64,000 nucleotides of DNA from Mesorhizobium sp. WSM3860 (GCF_002294995.1 NZ_NSGF01000009.1:124001-188000), one strand, 5' to 3'. Counted from the first letter of the stretch, positions 51,946 to 62,272 are shown. A program made the numbers and translations. The notes: a model not told the origin generated them from the letters alone.

Positions 51946-52686
51946 ATGCCTGCAAAGCTTTCGGTCAACCTCAACGCCGTCGCCATGCTGCGCAATCGCC
52001 GCGACCTGCCATGGCCGAGCGTCACGGGGCTGGGGCGCATCGCTCTTGCCGCCGGCGCGCATGGGTTGACGGTCCATCCACGTCCCGATGAGCGGCATAC
52101 GAGACATTCCGACCTGCCGGAGATCAGGGCGCTGATCGACGATGAGTTCCCCAAGACGGAGTTCAACATCGAGGGGTACCCGACCGAGGATTTCCTGGTG
52201 CTTGTCGAGAAGAACCAGCCGGAGCAGGTGACACTGGTGCCCGACGATCCGGCGCAGGCGACGTCGGACCACGGCTGGAACTTCGTCGCGCAGGCCGCGT
52301 TCCTGACACCGATCGTCAAGCGGCTGAAGAAGGGCGGGTTTCGCGTGTCTTTGTTTTCCGACGCCGATCCGGCCGGCGTGAATGCCGCGCGCGATACCGG
52401 CGCCGACCGGATCGAGCTCTATACCGGGCCCTATGGCGGTTACCATTCCGATTCCGCCAAGGCGGCCAAGGAATTGGAAAGACTGGGAAAAACCGCGGAC
52501 GCGGCACTCGCGGCGGGGCTCCAGGTCAATGCCGGCCACGATTTGACTGTGAACAACCTGCCTGCATTGATCAAACGCATCCCAGCATTGGCCGAAGTAT
52601 CGATCGGACATGGGTTGACAGCGGATGCGCTGGAGTATGGCATGGCCGGCACGGTTGGGCGGTTCTTGAAGGCCTGCGGATGGTAG
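51946..52686 (+). CDS. pdxJ: Pyridoxine 5'-phosphate synthase
   Basis: 246 residues. Condenses 1-deoxyxylulose 5-phosphate and aminoacetone 3-phosphate to pyridoxine 5'-phosphate. [22 protein letters not shown] start, [17 protein letters not shown] with the catalytic His, [17 protein letters not shown] and [12 protein letters not shown]. Start ATG 51946. Confidence 0.95.
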   Translation: MPAKLSVNLNAVAMLRNRRDLPWPSVTGLGRIALAAGAHGLTVHPRPDERHTRHSDLPEIRALIDDEFPKTEFNIEGYPTEDFLVLVEKNQPEQVTLVPDDPAQATSDHGWNFVAQAAFLTPIVKRLKKGGFRVSLFSDADPAGVNAARDTGADRIELYTGPYGGYHSDSAKAAKELERLGKTADAALAAGLQVNAGHDLTVNNLPALIKRIPALAEVSIGHGLTADALEYGMAGTVGRFLKACGW

Positions 52687-52770
52687 GGCGAGGAAGCCTT
52701 GGCGTAGCTCCGGCGTGTCCCGCGCTTTGCGGCAGTCTCGGAGCGTGGCGAATGTGATGAAGTGGGGTTC

Positions 52771-54684
52771 ATGGTGCTAGCCAACGCCAGCGAAACAGAA
52801 TCCCTCGAACGTTCGGGCCATGCCGAAGCCGAGCGGCAGCACAGCACCAAGGTTCTCATGCTTGGCGCGCTCGGCGTCGTCTACGGCGATATCGGCACCA
52901 GCCCGATCTACGCCTTTCGAGAGGCTCTCCATGCTTCAGGGGGAGTGGTTGCCCGCAACGATGTGCTCGGCGTGCTGTCGCTGATCGTCTGGGCGCTCAC
53001 CATAATCGTCACGATCAAATATGTCGCCTTTGTGCTGAGGGCCGACAATAAGGGCGAGGGCGGCACGCTGTCGCTGATGGCGCTGGCACGCAGCGCCTAT
53101 CCGCAGGGCTCCAGCCTTATCCTGGTGATCGGTCTCTGCGGCGCGGCCCTCTTCTTCGGCGATTCGATCATCACGCCGGCGATCTCCGTGCTTTCGGCGG
53201 TTGAAGGCCTGGAAGTCGTCACGCCGGCGCTCGATGCCTATGTCGTTCCGATCACGCTCGTCATCCTGGCGGTGCTGTTCGCCGTGCAGCGTTTCGGCAC
53301 GGGCAAGGTGGCGGCAGTGTTTGGGCCCATTACGGCGACATGGTTCGTGGCGATCGGTGTCGCCGGCCTCTATCATATCGTTGACGATTGGTCCGTCCTG
53401 CTGGCGATAAACCCCTATTACGCAGTCTATTACCTGGCCACCACGCCGACGGGTGCATTCGTCACCGTCGGCGCGGTTTTCCTGGCGGTCACCGGTGCCG
53501 AGGCGCTCTATGTCGACCTTGGCCATTTCGGCCGCAAGCCGATCGTGCTGGCCTGGTTTTCCATCGTTTTCCCTTGCCTGCTCCTTAACTATTTCGGGCA
53601 GGGCGCCTTCGTGCTCTCGCATGGCGGCAAGCCGACCAACCCGTTCTTCCAGATGCTTCCCGAATGGGCGCTGATGCCGATGGTCGGCCTGGCAACGGCG
53701 GCGACAGTCATCGCCAGCCAGGCGGTGATCTCCGGCGCCTTCTCGCTGACCCGGCAGGCGGTGCAGCTCAACCTTCTGCCGCGCATCGAGGTCCAGCACA
53801 CATCCGAGATGCAAAGCGGCCAGATCTATATGCCGAGGGTCAATCTGCTGGTCGCGCTCGGCGTGATGCTTCTGGTCGTCGGCTTTGGCAGCTCGAGCGC
53901 GCTCGCCTCAGCCTATGGCATTTCGGTGACCGGGGAGATGCTGATGACGACGTTCCTCTTGTTTGTCGTCATGCGCTGGCTCTGGAAATGGCAGCTGGCG
54001 CTCGCATTGGCGCTGGCGCTGCTCTTCGGCGTCATCGACCTCGGCTTCTTCTCGGCCAATGTCGTCAAGATGGTCGAAGGCGGCTGGGTGTCGATCACTG
54101 TCGCTTCGATCATGGGGCTGATCATGTGGACCTGGATTCGCGGCACCCGCTACCTGTTCGACAAAACGCGCCGCAACGAGATCCCTCTCGACTTCCTGGC
54201 GATGAACCTCCTGAAGAAGAAGCCGCAGCTGGTGTCCGGCACCGCCGTGTTCCTGACCAGCGATCCGATGAGCGCCCCGACCGCGCTGATGCACAGCCTG
54301 AAGCACTACAAGGTGCTACACGAAAAGAACGTCATCCTTTCCGTGGTGACGGCGCCGCAGCCGGTGGTGCCGGATAGCGAGCGGGTGAAGATGGAGACGG
54401 TCAACGACCTGTTCATGCGGGTGACGCTGACCTTCGGCTACATGGAGCAGCCGAACATCCCGCGCGCGCTGGCGATCTGCCGCAAGCAAGGCTGGAAGTT
54501 CGACATCATGACGACGTCCTTTTTCCTATCGCGGCGCTCGCTGAAGGCCTCACCCAATTCCGGCATGCCGATCTGGCAGGACAGGCTGTTCATCGGGCTT
54601 GCGAAGACAGCGGCGGATGCGACGGAGTATTTCCAGATCCCCACCGGGCGCGTGGTCGAGATCGGCACTCAGGTCGCGATCTGA
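52771..54684 (+). CDS. kup1: Kup-type low-affinity potassium transporter (copy 1)
   Basis: 637 residues. [30 protein letters not shown] is the Kup/HAK/KUP signature, with about twelve membrane helices and a soluble C terminus (about 475-637). Start ATG 52771. Its C-terminal third is about 98 % identical in protein and highly similar in DNA to the next gene, while the rest is more divergent. Confidence 0.95.
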   Translation: MVLANASETESLERSGHAEAERQHSTKVLMLGALGVVYGDIGTSPIYAFREALHASGGVVARNDVLGVLSLIVWALTIIVTIKYVAFVLRADNKGEGGTLSLMALARSAYPQGSSLILVIGLCGAALFFGDSIITPAISVLSAVEGLEVVTPALDAYVVPITLVILAVLFAVQRFGTGKVAAVFGPITATWFVAIGVAGLYHIVDDWSVLLAINPYYAVYYLATTPTGAFVTVGAVFLAVTGAEALYVDLGHFGRKPIVLAWFSIVFPCLLLNYFGQGAFVLSHGGKPTNPFFQMLPEWALMPMVGLATAATVIASQAVISGAFSLTRQAVQLNLLPRIEVQHTSEMQSGQIYMPRVNLLVALGVMLLVVGFGSSSALASAYGISVTGEMLMTTFLLFVVMRWLWKWQLALALALALLFGVIDLGFFSANVVKMVEGGWVSITVASIMGLIMWTWIRGTRYLFDKTRRNEIPLDFLAMNLLKKKPQLVSGTAVFLTSDPMSAPTALMHSLKHYKVLHEKNVILSVVTAPQPVVPDSERVKMETVNDLFMRVTLTFGYMEQPNIPRALAICRKQGWKFDIMTTSFFLSRRSLKASPNSGMPIWQDRLFIGLAKTAADATEYFQIPTGRVVEIGTQVAI

Positions 54685-54832
54685 CCCTTCAAGCATCCAC
54701 GTTGTGCCATAGATTTGAATGGATCTCTGCAGGTCGACCTCTGCACTGGTGGCATGGGAGCCCTAACGCCAGGGCACTTGATATTGCACTGCAGCAAGCG
54801 TAGAGCACCGCGCATTTTATCGGAGTGTCGTC

Positions 54833-56749
54833 ATGGCCCTTGCCAATGGTGCTGAGGAAGAACCCGTCGAGCAAACGGGGCATCCGGAAATAGAACAGCA
54901 CAGCACCAAGGTGCTGATGCTGGGTGCGCTGGGTGTCGTCTACGGCGATATCGGCACCAGCCCGATCTACGCGTTCCGCGAGGCGCTGCACGCTTCGTCC
55001 GGTGGCGACGTTGCCAACCGCGCCGACATTCTCGGGGTGCTGTCGCTGATTATCTGGTCGCTCACCATCACGGTCACCGTAAAATACATCATGTTCGTGC
55101 TGCGCGCCGACAACCGCGGCGAGGGCGGGGTGCTGTCGCTGATGGCGCTAGCGCGCGGCAGCTTCCCAACGCGTTCAGCGATCATTCTCGGCATCGGCAT
55201 TATCGGGGCGTCCCTGTTCTTCGGCGATGCGGTGATCACGCCAGCCATCTCGGTGCTTTCCGCGGTCGAAGGCATGAATGTGGTGACGCCAGCCTTTCAG
55301 CCTTACGTGGTGCCGCTGACGTTGCTCATCCTCGCTCTGGTTTTTGCGGTGCAGCGGTTCGGCACCGGCGGCGTCGCCCTCGTATTCGGTCCGGTGACCG
55401 CCATATGGTTCCTCGCCATCGGCCTTTCCGGGCTCGAACACATCATCGAGGATCCAGAGATCCTGTGGGCTATCAGCCCGCATTACATCGTCGCCTTCCT
55501 GATCAATTCGCCCGACGTTTCCTTCGTAACCATCGGCGCGGTGTTTCTGGCTGTCACCGGCGCCGAGGCGCTCTATGCCGACCTCGGCCACTTCGGCCGG
55601 AAGCCGATTGTGCTGGCGTGGCTGGCGATCGTGTTTCCCTGCCTGCTCCTGAACTATGCCGGGCAGGGTGCCTATGTGCTTGCCCAGAACGGCACGGTCG
55701 GCCATCCGTTCTTCGAGATGAACGAGGGCTGGGCGCTTATCCCGATGGTAGTGCTGGCGACGGCAGCGACGGTCATCGCCAGCCAGGCTGTGATCTCCGG
55801 CGCTTATTCGCTAACCCGGCAGGCGGTGCAGCTCAACATGCTGCCGCGGCTGGAAATCCTGCATACGTCGGAGAAACAGTCGGGTCAGATTTACATGCCG
55901 CGCGTCAACATGCTGCTGGCATTGGTGGTGATGCTTCTGGTGGTGGGCTTCGGCGAATCCAGCAAGCTGGCCTCGGCCTACGGTATCTCGGTGACCGGCA
56001 ATATGCTGGTGACGACGACGCTGCTGTTTGTCGTCATGACGCGCATCTGGAAATGGAACATCTGGCCGGCGGTCGCGCTGACGGCATTGTTCGCGCTGAT
56101 CGATGTCGGCTTCTTCGCTTCCAACATCGTCAAGGTGTTCGAGGGCGGCTGGGCGTCGCTCGCCGTGGCCTTTGCCATCATCCTGGGCATGTGGACCTGG
56201 ATCCGCGGCACTCGCTACCTGTTCGACAAGACCCGCCGCAACGAGATCCCGCTCGACTTCCTGGCAGCGAACCTTTTGAAGAAGAAGCCGCAGCTGGTGT
56301 CGGGGACCGCGGTATTTCTCACCAGCGATCCGCTGAGCGCGCCAACCGCGCTGATGCACAGTCTGAAGCACTACAAGGTGCTGCACGAAAAGAACGTCAT
56401 TCTGTCCGTGGTGACGGCGCCGCAGCCGATGGTGCCGGACAGCGAGCGGGTGAAGATGGAGACGGTCAACGAGCTCTTCATGCGGGTGACGCTCACCTTC
56501 GGCTACATGGAGCAGCCGAACATCCCGCGCGCGCTGGCGATCTGCCGCAAGCAAGGTTGGAAGTTCGACATCATGACGACGTCCTTCTTCCTGTCGCGGC
56601 GCTCGCTGAAGGCCTCGCCCAATTCCGGCATGCCGATCTGGCAGGACAGGCTGTTCATCGGCCTTGCGAAGACAGCGGCGGATGCGACAGAGTACTTCCA
56701 GATCCCGACCGGGCGCGTCGTCGAGATCGGTACGCAGGTCGCCATTTGA
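54833..56749 (+). CDS. kup2: Kup-type potassium transporter (copy 2)
   Basis: 638 residues, same architecture as the preceding gene and 148 bases after it. Membrane part shares roughly two thirds to three quarters of residues with copy 1; the segment from [20 protein letters not shown] to the end is nearly the same. GGAGTGTCGTC precedes the ATG at 54833. Tandem duplicates with homogenised 3' ends. Confidence 0.95.
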   Translation: MALANGAEEEPVEQTGHPEIEQHSTKVLMLGALGVVYGDIGTSPIYAFREALHASSGGDVANRADILGVLSLIIWSLTITVTVKYIMFVLRADNRGEGGVLSLMALARGSFPTRSAIILGIGIIGASLFFGDAVITPAISVLSAVEGMNVVTPAFQPYVVPLTLLILALVFAVQRFGTGGVALVFGPVTAIWFLAIGLSGLEHIIEDPEILWAISPHYIVAFLINSPDVSFVTIGAVFLAVTGAEALYADLGHFGRKPIVLAWLAIVFPCLLLNYAGQGAYVLAQNGTVGHPFFEMNEGWALIPMVVLATAATVIASQAVISGAYSLTRQAVQLNMLPRLEILHTSEKQSGQIYMPRVNMLLALVVMLLVVGFGESSKLASAYGISVTGNMLVTTTLLFVVMTRIWKWNIWPAVALTALFALIDVGFFASNIVKVFEGGWASLAVAFAIILGMWTWIRGTRYLFDKTRRNEIPLDFLAANLLKKKPQLVSGTAVFLTSDPLSAPTALMHSLKHYKVLHEKNVILSVVTAPQPMVPDSERVKMETVNELFMRVTLTFGYMEQPNIPRALAICRKQGWKFDIMTTSFFLSRRSLKASPNSGMPIWQDRLFIGLAKTAADATEYFQIPTGRVVEIGTQVAI

Positions 56750-56784
56750 GCGGCTGCAACGCCTAGAGGGGCGGGGAGGCGGGC

Positions 56785-57825
56785 ATGGGCGGTGAGTTGG
56801 TGCTCGTTACCGGCGGCTCCGGGTTCCTCGGCGCTCACTGCGTTCTAGCCCTTTTGCAGGCAGGCTACCGCGTCCGCACAACAGTGCGATCCGCCAAGCG
56901 CGAAGCCGATGTTCTCGCCATGCTGAAGGTCGGCGGTGCCGAGCCGGGCGATGCGCTTTCCTTCGCCTATGCCGATCTGATGACCGACGCCGGCTGGCCG
57001 GAAGCGGTCGCGGGATGCCAGTCCGCTCTTCATGTCGCTTCGCCGTTCCCGCCGGGCGTGCCGAAGCACGAGGACGATCTGATCGTTCCTGCGCGGGAGG
57101 GTGCGCTGCGCGTCCTGCGGGCCGCGCGCGATGCCGGCATCAAACGGGTGGTGCTCACCTCGTCCTTTGCGGCCATCGGCTATGGCCAGACGCCAGTTCC
57201 CGGCAGTCCGTTCACGGAAGAGAACTGGACCAAGCTGGCGGCCAGGGTGAGCGCCTATGTGAAGTCGAAAACGCTGGCGGAACGTGCGGCCTGGGATTTC
57301 ATTGCCAGCCAGGGCGGAGCGCTGCAGTTGGCAGTCGTCAATCCGGTCGGGATCTTTGGACCGGTCCTGGGGCCGGATCATTCGACCTCGACGGACTTCA
57401 TCAAGCGCTTGCTGGACGGCGAGATGCCGGGTCTGCCGCGCATGGTGTTCGGCGTTGTCGACGTGCGCGACGTGGCGGATCTGCATCTGCGCGCCATGAC
57501 CAGTCCCGCCGCCAAGGGCGAGCGGTTCCTGGCCATCAGCGGCGATTTCATGACGACGCTGGAAATCGCACAGACCCTGAAGGCGCGGCTGGGCAGCGTT
57601 GCGTCGCGCGTTACGACGAGAATGCTGCCGGACTGGCTGGTCCGGACCGTCGGACTGTTCGACGGGCAAGCGGCTCAGATCGTGACGGAATTGGGCAAGG
57701 CCAGGAACGCAACGGGGGCCAAGGCCATGCGCGTGCTCGGCTGGGCGCCGCGATCGCGCGAAGAAGCGCTCGTCGCCACCGGCGAAAGCCTGGTCCGGCT
57801 CGGATTGCTCAAAAAGTCGAGGTGA
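56785..57825 (+). CDS. NAD(P)-dependent aldehyde/dihydroflavonol-4-reductase-like SDR
   Basis: 346 residues of the extended short-chain dehydrogenase type. LVLVTGGSGFLGAHCVLALLQAGYRVRTTVRS is the NAD(P)-binding Rossmann motif (near residues 5-35); AYVKSKTLAERAAWDFI holds the catalytic Tyr-x3-Lys. GGGGAGG precedes the ATG at 56785. Reduces small aldehydes or ketones; substrate unknown. Confidence 0.87.
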   Translation: MGGELVLVTGGSGFLGAHCVLALLQAGYRVRTTVRSAKREADVLAMLKVGGAEPGDALSFAYADLMTDAGWPEAVAGCQSALHVASPFPPGVPKHEDDLIVPAREGALRVLRAARDAGIKRVVLTSSFAAIGYGQTPVPGSPFTEENWTKLAARVSAYVKSKTLAERAAWDFIASQGGALQLAVVNPVGIFGPVLGPDHSTSTDFIKRLLDGEMPGLPRMVFGVVDVRDVADLHLRAMTSPAAKGERFLAISGDFMTTLEIAQTLKARLGSVASRVTTRMLPDWLVRTVGLFDGQAAQIVTELGKARNATGAKAMRVLGWAPRSREEALVATGESLVRLGLLKKSR

Positions 57826-57826
57826 C

Positions 57827-57853
57827 GCGCCCGGGAGGGTATCTCCCAGGCGC
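57827..57853. terminator. Bidirectional hairpin between the convergent SDR and QorB genes
   Basis: GCGCC-C-GGGAG and CTCCC-A-GGCGC with a five-base loop. No T run on either side, so it is a weak terminator at best. Confidence 0.5.
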
Positions 57854-57860
57854 AGCGGGT

Positions 57861-58754
57861 TCAGCCGAGCAGGGCGGCTTTGTTCCCTTCCAGGAACTGC
57901 TTCAGCGTCTTCGGCTTGCGGCCCGACAACGTCTCGATAGCGTCGGTCACCATGCCGATACGGCCGGAGCGTGTGTTGGCGTCGAAGGAAACAACGATGC
58001 GCGCAAAGTCCTCGGGAAGGCCAGCCGCCTTGACGCCCTCGGTCAAAGCCTCGTCAGGCAATTGGATGACCTCCAGCGGCTTGCCGGTGACTTCGCTCAC
58101 CAGAGCGGCAATTTCGTTCGTCGTGTAGGCATGCGGGCCGGTCAGCGTGTGGACGTGGCTCTCCGTCGAGCCGGAAGCGAGGCTCGCGGCAATCGCGGCG
58201 GCCATGTCGTCACGCGCGGCGTGCGCGATGCGCCCGTCGCCGGCCGACGTGTACCACTTGCCCGACGCAATGGCGTGCGGCAGCGCCATGAACAGGTTCT
58301 CCTGGTACCAGCCGTTGCGGAAGATGGTGTAGGCAATGCCGCTCGCCTTGATGGCCTGCTCGGTGCCGTAGTGGTCGCCGGCAAACAGCACCGGCGAGAC
58401 CGGCTCGGGATTGGGCATCGAGGTGTAGAGGAGGTGCGAGACGCAGGCCGCCTTGGCGGCGACGACCGCGGCCTGATGCTGCTTGAGGCGCCGATCGCTC
58501 TTCAGGTCGAGCTCACCGGTCGAGACGATCAGCACCCGGTCGGCGCCTTTGAATGCGCGCTCCAGCGAGGCCGGATCGTCGAAATCGGCCGGCCTGACGA
58601 CAATACCGAGGGCTGTCAGGTCGGCGAGATTTTCTGGATTGCGCGTGGTTGCGATGATATTTGCCGGCGCGACTTTCTGCGCATCGAGCAGATGGTTGAT
58701 CACGGCGCGGCCGAGATGGCCGGAAGCGCCGGTGACAAGGAGAACTTTGGTCAT
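57861..58754 (-). CDS. NAD(P)H:quinone oxidoreductase, NmrA/QorB type
   Basis: 297 residues. KVLLVTGASGHLGRAVINHLL is the NADPH site; LVTGASGHLGR with FRNGWYQENL and AHAARDDMAAAIAASL is typical of QorB/azoreductase-like SDRs that reduce quinones. Divergent from an HxlR regulator 168 bases away. Confidence 0.85.
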   Translation of the reverse strand: MTKVLLVTGASGHLGRAVINHLLDAQKVAPANIIATTRNPENLADLTALGIVVRPADFDDPASLERAFKGADRVLIVSTGELDLKSDRRLKQHQAAVVAAKAACVSHLLYTSMPNPEPVSPVLFAGDHYGTEQAIKASGIAYTIFRNGWYQENLFMALPHAIASGKWYTSAGDGRIAHAARDDMAAAIAASLASGSTESHVHTLTGPHAYTTNEIAALVSEVTGKPLEVIQLPDEALTEGVKAAGLPEDFARIVVSFDANTRSGRIGMVTDAIETLSGRKPKTLKQFLEGNKAALLG

Positions 58755-58797
58755 GGGAGGTTCCTGAAAATTGCGTGAAGGGCGGGTTTGAGTGGTA

Positions 58798-58812
58798 GTC
58801 TCAAAATGAGAC
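58798..58812. promoter_or_regulatory. HxlR operator candidate GTCTCA-AAA-TGAGAC
   Basis: Perfect six-base dyad with three-base spacer in the middle of the divergent qorB/hxlR gap. Fits a winged-helix dimer that controls both genes. Confidence 0.55.
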
Positions 58813-58921
58813 CAGCACTAAAATAAGAATTGACCCGAGGCCGTAAAGAAGGCAGTTTTTCGGAGGTAGGCACAGCCGGGGAACCACCGGCGGGTCGCCG
58901 CTTCGATCAATGGGTGTCGCA

Positions 58922-59332
58922 ATGGACAGCAAGATCTTCAATCTGAAATCGAAGCTCGAGGTCTACAAGGCCATGCCCGGCGGCGGCAATTTCGCCGACT
59001 GCCCTGTCCGCGACGTGATCCAGGGCATCAGCGGCAAATGGAGCTCGCTGCTGGTCATGGCCTTGGCCGAGAAGCCCTACCGGTTTGGGGAGTTGCGCCG
59101 CCTGGTGCCCGACATCTCGCAGCGTATGCTGACCCAGACGCTCTACGACCTGCAGCGCGACGGCTATGTGCATCGCGAAGTCTTTCCGACCAAGCCGCCG
59201 AGTGTCGAATACAGCCTCACCGATCTCGGCCGCTCGATGTTCGCGCCCTTGCAGATGCTGATCCAATGGGCCGAGCTCAACCACTATGCCGTTCGTGAGG
59301 CGCGCGTCGCGTTCGATGCCGCGCAGGCCTGA
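58922..59332 (+). CDS. HxlR family transcriptional regulator
   Basis: 136 residues from ATG 58922 (an upstream GTG gives 140). HxlR winged helix: [71 protein letters not shown]. The N-terminal Cys27 (ADCPVRD) is conserved in redox-sensing members such as QorR. Probably represses the divergent quinone reductase. Confidence 0.87.
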   Translation: MDSKIFNLKSKLEVYKAMPGGGNFADCPVRDVIQGISGKWSSLLVMALAEKPYRFGELRRLVPDISQRMLTQTLYDLQRDGYVHREVFPTKPPSVEYSLTDLGRSMFAPLQMLIQWAELNHYAVREARVAFDAAQA

Positions 59333-59418
59333 GCCTTTCCTCGCCAAGCGTCAAAGCGCCGGCTTGATCTGCCGCTTTCGGTGCGGGATTGTTTCCCGCC
59401 GGTTCGGGTTTGGGCGCA

Positions 59419-60714
59419 ATGGACAAAGCTTACGAGATCGCGATCGCCGGCGCAGGGCCGGCCGGACTGGCTGCCGCGCTCTATCTCGAGCGGGCGGGGC
59501 ACAAGGTCACCGTCTTCGAGCGCTTCGACGAGCCGAAGCCTGTCGGTTCGGGGCTGATGCTGCAGCCGACCGGGCTGTCGGTGCTCGCCGATCTCGGCTT
59601 GCTTGACGAGATTCTTTCGCTGGGGAGCCGTATCGAGCGGTTGCACGGCACCGATGCCAAAAGCGGGCGAACAGTGCTCGATGTCCGCTACGGTGCGCGC
59701 CGCGGCCGCCGCTTCGGTCTCGCGGTGCACCGTGCGGCGCTCTTCGGCGTACTCTATCGCGCTGCCCGGCGCGCGGACATTCGCATCGAAACCAATGTCG
59801 AGATCGACACGCTGGAGACGGGCGAGCGTGCGCGGCCGGTCTGCGCCAACGGAAGGCGGCTAGGCCCTTTCGACCTGGTCGTCGATGCCAGCGGCGCGCG
59901 CTCCAGGCTGCGGCACTGCCTTGGCGACACGGCGGTGCCGCGTCCGCTTACCTATGGCGCGTTCTGGGCCTCACTCGGCTGGCGCGACGGTTTTGGCGAA
60001 AAGGCGCTGCTGCAGCGCTACGACAAGGCAAGCATCATGGTCGGCGTGCTGCCGATCGGCCGGCCGGACCCTGGCGCCCGAGCCATGGCTGCCTTCTTCT
60101 GGAGCCTCAAGCCGGCCGAAGCGGAACAGGTGAGAGCCGAAGGCCTGGAGGCCTGGAAGGCGAAGGTGGTTTCGGTCTGGCCGGAATGCGAGGCCTTCAC
60201 CAGCCAGATCGACAGTTTCGAGCATCTCGCGCTCGCCCGCTACGGCCACCACACGATGAGGCTGCCGGCCGGCCGGCGGCTGGCGGTTATCGGCGACGCC
60301 GCGCATTCGACCAGCCCGCAGCTCGGGCAAGGCGCGAACATGGCGCTGCTCGACGCGGCAGCACTCAGCCATGCCCTGGCGCGAACGAGCGACATCGACG
60401 AAGCCTTGGAGAGCTATGCGAGGGCGCGCCGCTGGCACGTGCGGGTGTTCCAGGCGCTGTCATTGTCGTTGACGCCGTTCTACCAGTCGGACTCCGTCGT
60501 GTTGCCATTCGTGCGCGACCGGCTGGTGGCGGCGCTGGGGAAAATCCCGCCGGTGCCGCAGTTCCTCGCCGCCATGGTCGCGGGAACGGTGATCGACCCG
60601 TTCAGGCCGATCGGGCTTGCGGAATCGCAATGGGCTTTAGCCGGATCATCCGCGACAGATAGGATGCCTTTGCCTGCAGGAAGGCGTGCAGCCGCAGCGG
60701 ATAGTCCGGACTGA
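59419..60714 (+). CDS. FAD-dependent monooxygenase (PHBH fold)
   Basis: 431 residues. GAGPAGLAAALYLERAGHKVTVFER is the Rossmann FAD motif; DASGARSRLR and RRLAVIGDAAHSTSPQLGQGANMALLDA are the DG and GD motifs. Start ATG 59419. Hydroxylates an aromatic or related compound with NAD(P)H and O2; substrate unknown. Its last about 37 codons overlap the convergent GST gene by 113 bases. Confidence 0.85.
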   Translation: MDKAYEIAIAGAGPAGLAAALYLERAGHKVTVFERFDEPKPVGSGLMLQPTGLSVLADLGLLDEILSLGSRIERLHGTDAKSGRTVLDVRYGARRGRRFGLAVHRAALFGVLYRAARRADIRIETNVEIDTLETGERARPVCANGRRLGPFDLVVDASGARSRLRHCLGDTAVPRPLTYGAFWASLGWRDGFGEKALLQRYDKASIMVGVLPIGRPDPGARAMAAFFWSLKPAEAEQVRAEGLEAWKAKVVSVWPECEAFTSQIDSFEHLALARYGHHTMRLPAGRRLAVIGDAAHSTSPQLGQGANMALLDAAALSHALARTSDIDEALESYARARRWHVRVFQALSLSLTPFYQSDSVVLPFVRDRLVAALGKIPPVPQFLAAMVAGTVIDPFRPIGLAESQWALAGSSATDRMPLPAGRRAAAADSPD

Positions 60715-61321
60715 CAGCCTCCTTCACCGATTGCCGGTTGCTCAACGCCTTGCGCCAGGCCTGGACGAGAGGCTTTCCGTCCAGGATGCCGCAAGCGCCG
60801 ATCTCGTCGAACGTGTCGAAGTAGCGGAAGATCGGCCCGTAGACGGCGTCGACCAGCGAGAAGCCTTCCCCGGCGAACCATGGACCGCTCTGCCTTGCCG
60901 ACAGTTCCGCCTCGACACGCTCAAACATTTCCGACAAGCCGATGCTTTCCTTGAGGAAGAAGGCCTCATCGGCAGCGGAATAGAAGCGCCCGATGGCGTT
61001 GAGGATGGCCGAACCGAATTCGACCCAGGAGCGGTGCCTGGCCCGCATGAGGGGATCGGCCGGGTGCAACGGATTGGCCTCCGTCTCCTCGAGGAATTCG
61101 AGGATGACGGCGGATTCGAAAATGATCTGCTCCTTGCTGCCGTTTCGAACGCGGAGCAGCGGTACCTTGCCAAGCGGCGAGACAGTTTTGAACCAGTCCG
61201 GCTTGCTGGCGAGGTCGACATTGACGCGCTCGAACGGCACGCCCTTCTCGGCGAGCGCAATTGCCGCACGCTGGACGTAGGGGCAAAGGTGATGGCTGAC
61301 GAGGGTGAGCTTGGCCGTCAT
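60602..61321 (-). CDS. Glutathione S-transferase family protein
   Basis: 239 residues. N-terminal thioredoxin fold (LVSHHLCPYVQRAAIALAEKGVPFERVNVDLASKPDWF, with a Cys-Pro-Tyr-Val motif as in omega-class enzymes; KVPLLRV) and a helical C-terminal domain. ATG 61321 overlaps the Rieske gene stop by four bases, so it is the second gene of that operon. Confidence 0.88.
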   Translation of the reverse strand: MTAKLTLVSHHLCPYVQRAAIALAEKGVPFERVNVDLASKPDWFKTVSPLGKVPLLRVRNGSKEQIIFESAVILEFLEETEANPLHPADPLMRARHRSWVEFGSAILNAIGRFYSAADEAFFLKESIGLSEMFERVEAELSARQSGPWFAGEGFSLVDAVYGPIFRYFDTFDEIGACGILDGKPLVQAWRKALSNRQSVKEAVSPDYPLRLHAFLQAKASYLSRMIRLKPIAIPQARSA

Positions 61322-61626
61322 CTTATTCCCCAGGCATAGTTCAGCGCGCCGTCTTCGACGCGCGTCGACAGGAACATCAGGCGCGAGCCCGTCGGCGCCG
61401 GGCCTTCGAGGTGCTCGCCGCTTTCCAGGTCGAATCGGGCGCCATGCCACTGGCAGACGAACGCGCCGTCCTTGCAATCGAGCGGTCCGCCGAAATGCAG
61501 GCAGGCATTGGCCGCGGCGCGGATGCGCTCGCCGCTGCGCCAGACGTGGACCTCGCGGCCGAAGAAAGGCGCGATCAGGCTGCCGGTCTGCGGGATATCG
61601 GCCACTTTACAGATCTCATGTTTCAT
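61318..61626 (-). CDS. Rieske [2Fe-2S] ferredoxin-like protein
   Basis: 102 residues. Rieske ligands Cys-x-His (CLHFGG) and Cys-x2-His (CQWHG), 18 residues apart. Electron carrier to an oxygenase or a quenching protein; the closest oxygenase is the convergent FAD monooxygenase, not a Rieske oxygenase. AAGGAG upstream of ATG 61626. First gene of a Rieske-GST operon divergent from a MarR regulator. Confidence 0.88.
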   Translation of the reverse strand: MKHEICKVADIPQTGSLIAPFFGREVHVWRSGERIRAAANACLHFGGPLDCKDGAFVCQWHGARFDLESGEHLEGPAPTGSRLMFLSTRVEDGALNYAWGIR

Positions 61627-61641
61627 CGGGAACTCCTTATC

Positions 61642-61702
61642 GATGCAATTGCATCTATATGAATGCATTTGCATCGATCGTCAAGCTTGATGCAATTGCA
61701 TC
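61642..61702. promoter_or_regulatory. Three-copy operator array for the Rieske/MarR divergon
   Basis: GATGCAATTGCATC occurs exactly at 61642-61655 and 61689-61702, and a 12-of-14 copy (AATGCATTTGCATC) at 61662-61675. Centres are 20 and 27 bases apart. Each is a perfect or near-perfect palindrome of the kind bound by MarR dimers; the array covers the whole divergent promoter region. Confidence 0.75.
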
Positions 61703-61721
61703 TATCGGATAAAGTTCCTCG

Positions 61722-62177
61722 ATGACGAGAAGATCTCCTGCGCCCGAGGCCGTCAAAGCCTGGGGCCGCCTGATGCGCGTGTCGCGCCTTCTGGTCGAAA
61801 AGACCGAATATGCCCTGAAAGCCGCTGGCTTGCCGCCGCTCGCGTGGTACGACGTGCTGCACGAGCTTGCCGAGGCGGGCGAGGGCGGCTTGCGGCCGTT
61901 CGAGCTGATCGATCGCGTTCTGTTGGCGCAGTACAACGTGTCGCGACTGCTGGCCCGGCTGGAAGCGGATGGCCTGCTGGAAAAGCTGCCTGTCTCGGAT
62001 GACGGCCGTGGCCAGACAGTGCGCATCACGCCAAGCGGCCGGGAGATGCGCCGCCGCATCTGGGTGGTCTATGGCGCGTCCATAGCCGCACTGATGGGCG
62101 ACAAGCTTTCCGCCAAGGAGCTGGAAACGCTGGCTGCACTGCTCGGGCGGTTGCGCGATCCGTTGGTCGGCGGCTAG
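61722..62177 (+). CDS. MarR family transcriptional regulator
   Basis: 151 residues. LPPLAWYDVLHELAEAGEGGLRPFELIDRVLLAQYNVSRLLARLEADGLLEKLPVSDDGRGQTVRITPSG is the MarR winged helix. ATG 61722 begins 20 bases after the third operator palindrome, so it almost surely regulates itself and the divergent Rieske-GST genes. Confidence 0.88.
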   Translation: MTRRSPAPEAVKAWGRLMRVSRLLVEKTEYALKAAGLPPLAWYDVLHELAEAGEGGLRPFELIDRVLLAQYNVSRLLARLEADGLLEKLPVSDDGRGQTVRITPSGREMRRRIWVVYGASIAALMGDKLSAKELETLAALLGRLRDPLVGG

Positions 62178-62257
62178 CTCACGACTGTTTGTGCGTAGGT
62201 CAAATCATTTTTCGCCGCAGCCCCTTGCGTCGGAAACCGGAATGCGCGATAAGCCGA

Positions 62258-62272
62258 ACCGTAACGTACGGT
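62258..62272. promoter_or_regulatory. TetR operator candidate ACCGTA-ACG-TACGGT
   Basis: Perfect six-base arms with a three-base spacer, 35 bases upstream of the tetR start. Likely autoregulatory site. Confidence 0.55.

Noticed and set aside
55405-56766. 453-codon overlapping frame inside the second kup gene
   Set aside because: Same-strand shadow in another frame; Arg/His/Asp-rich without homology.
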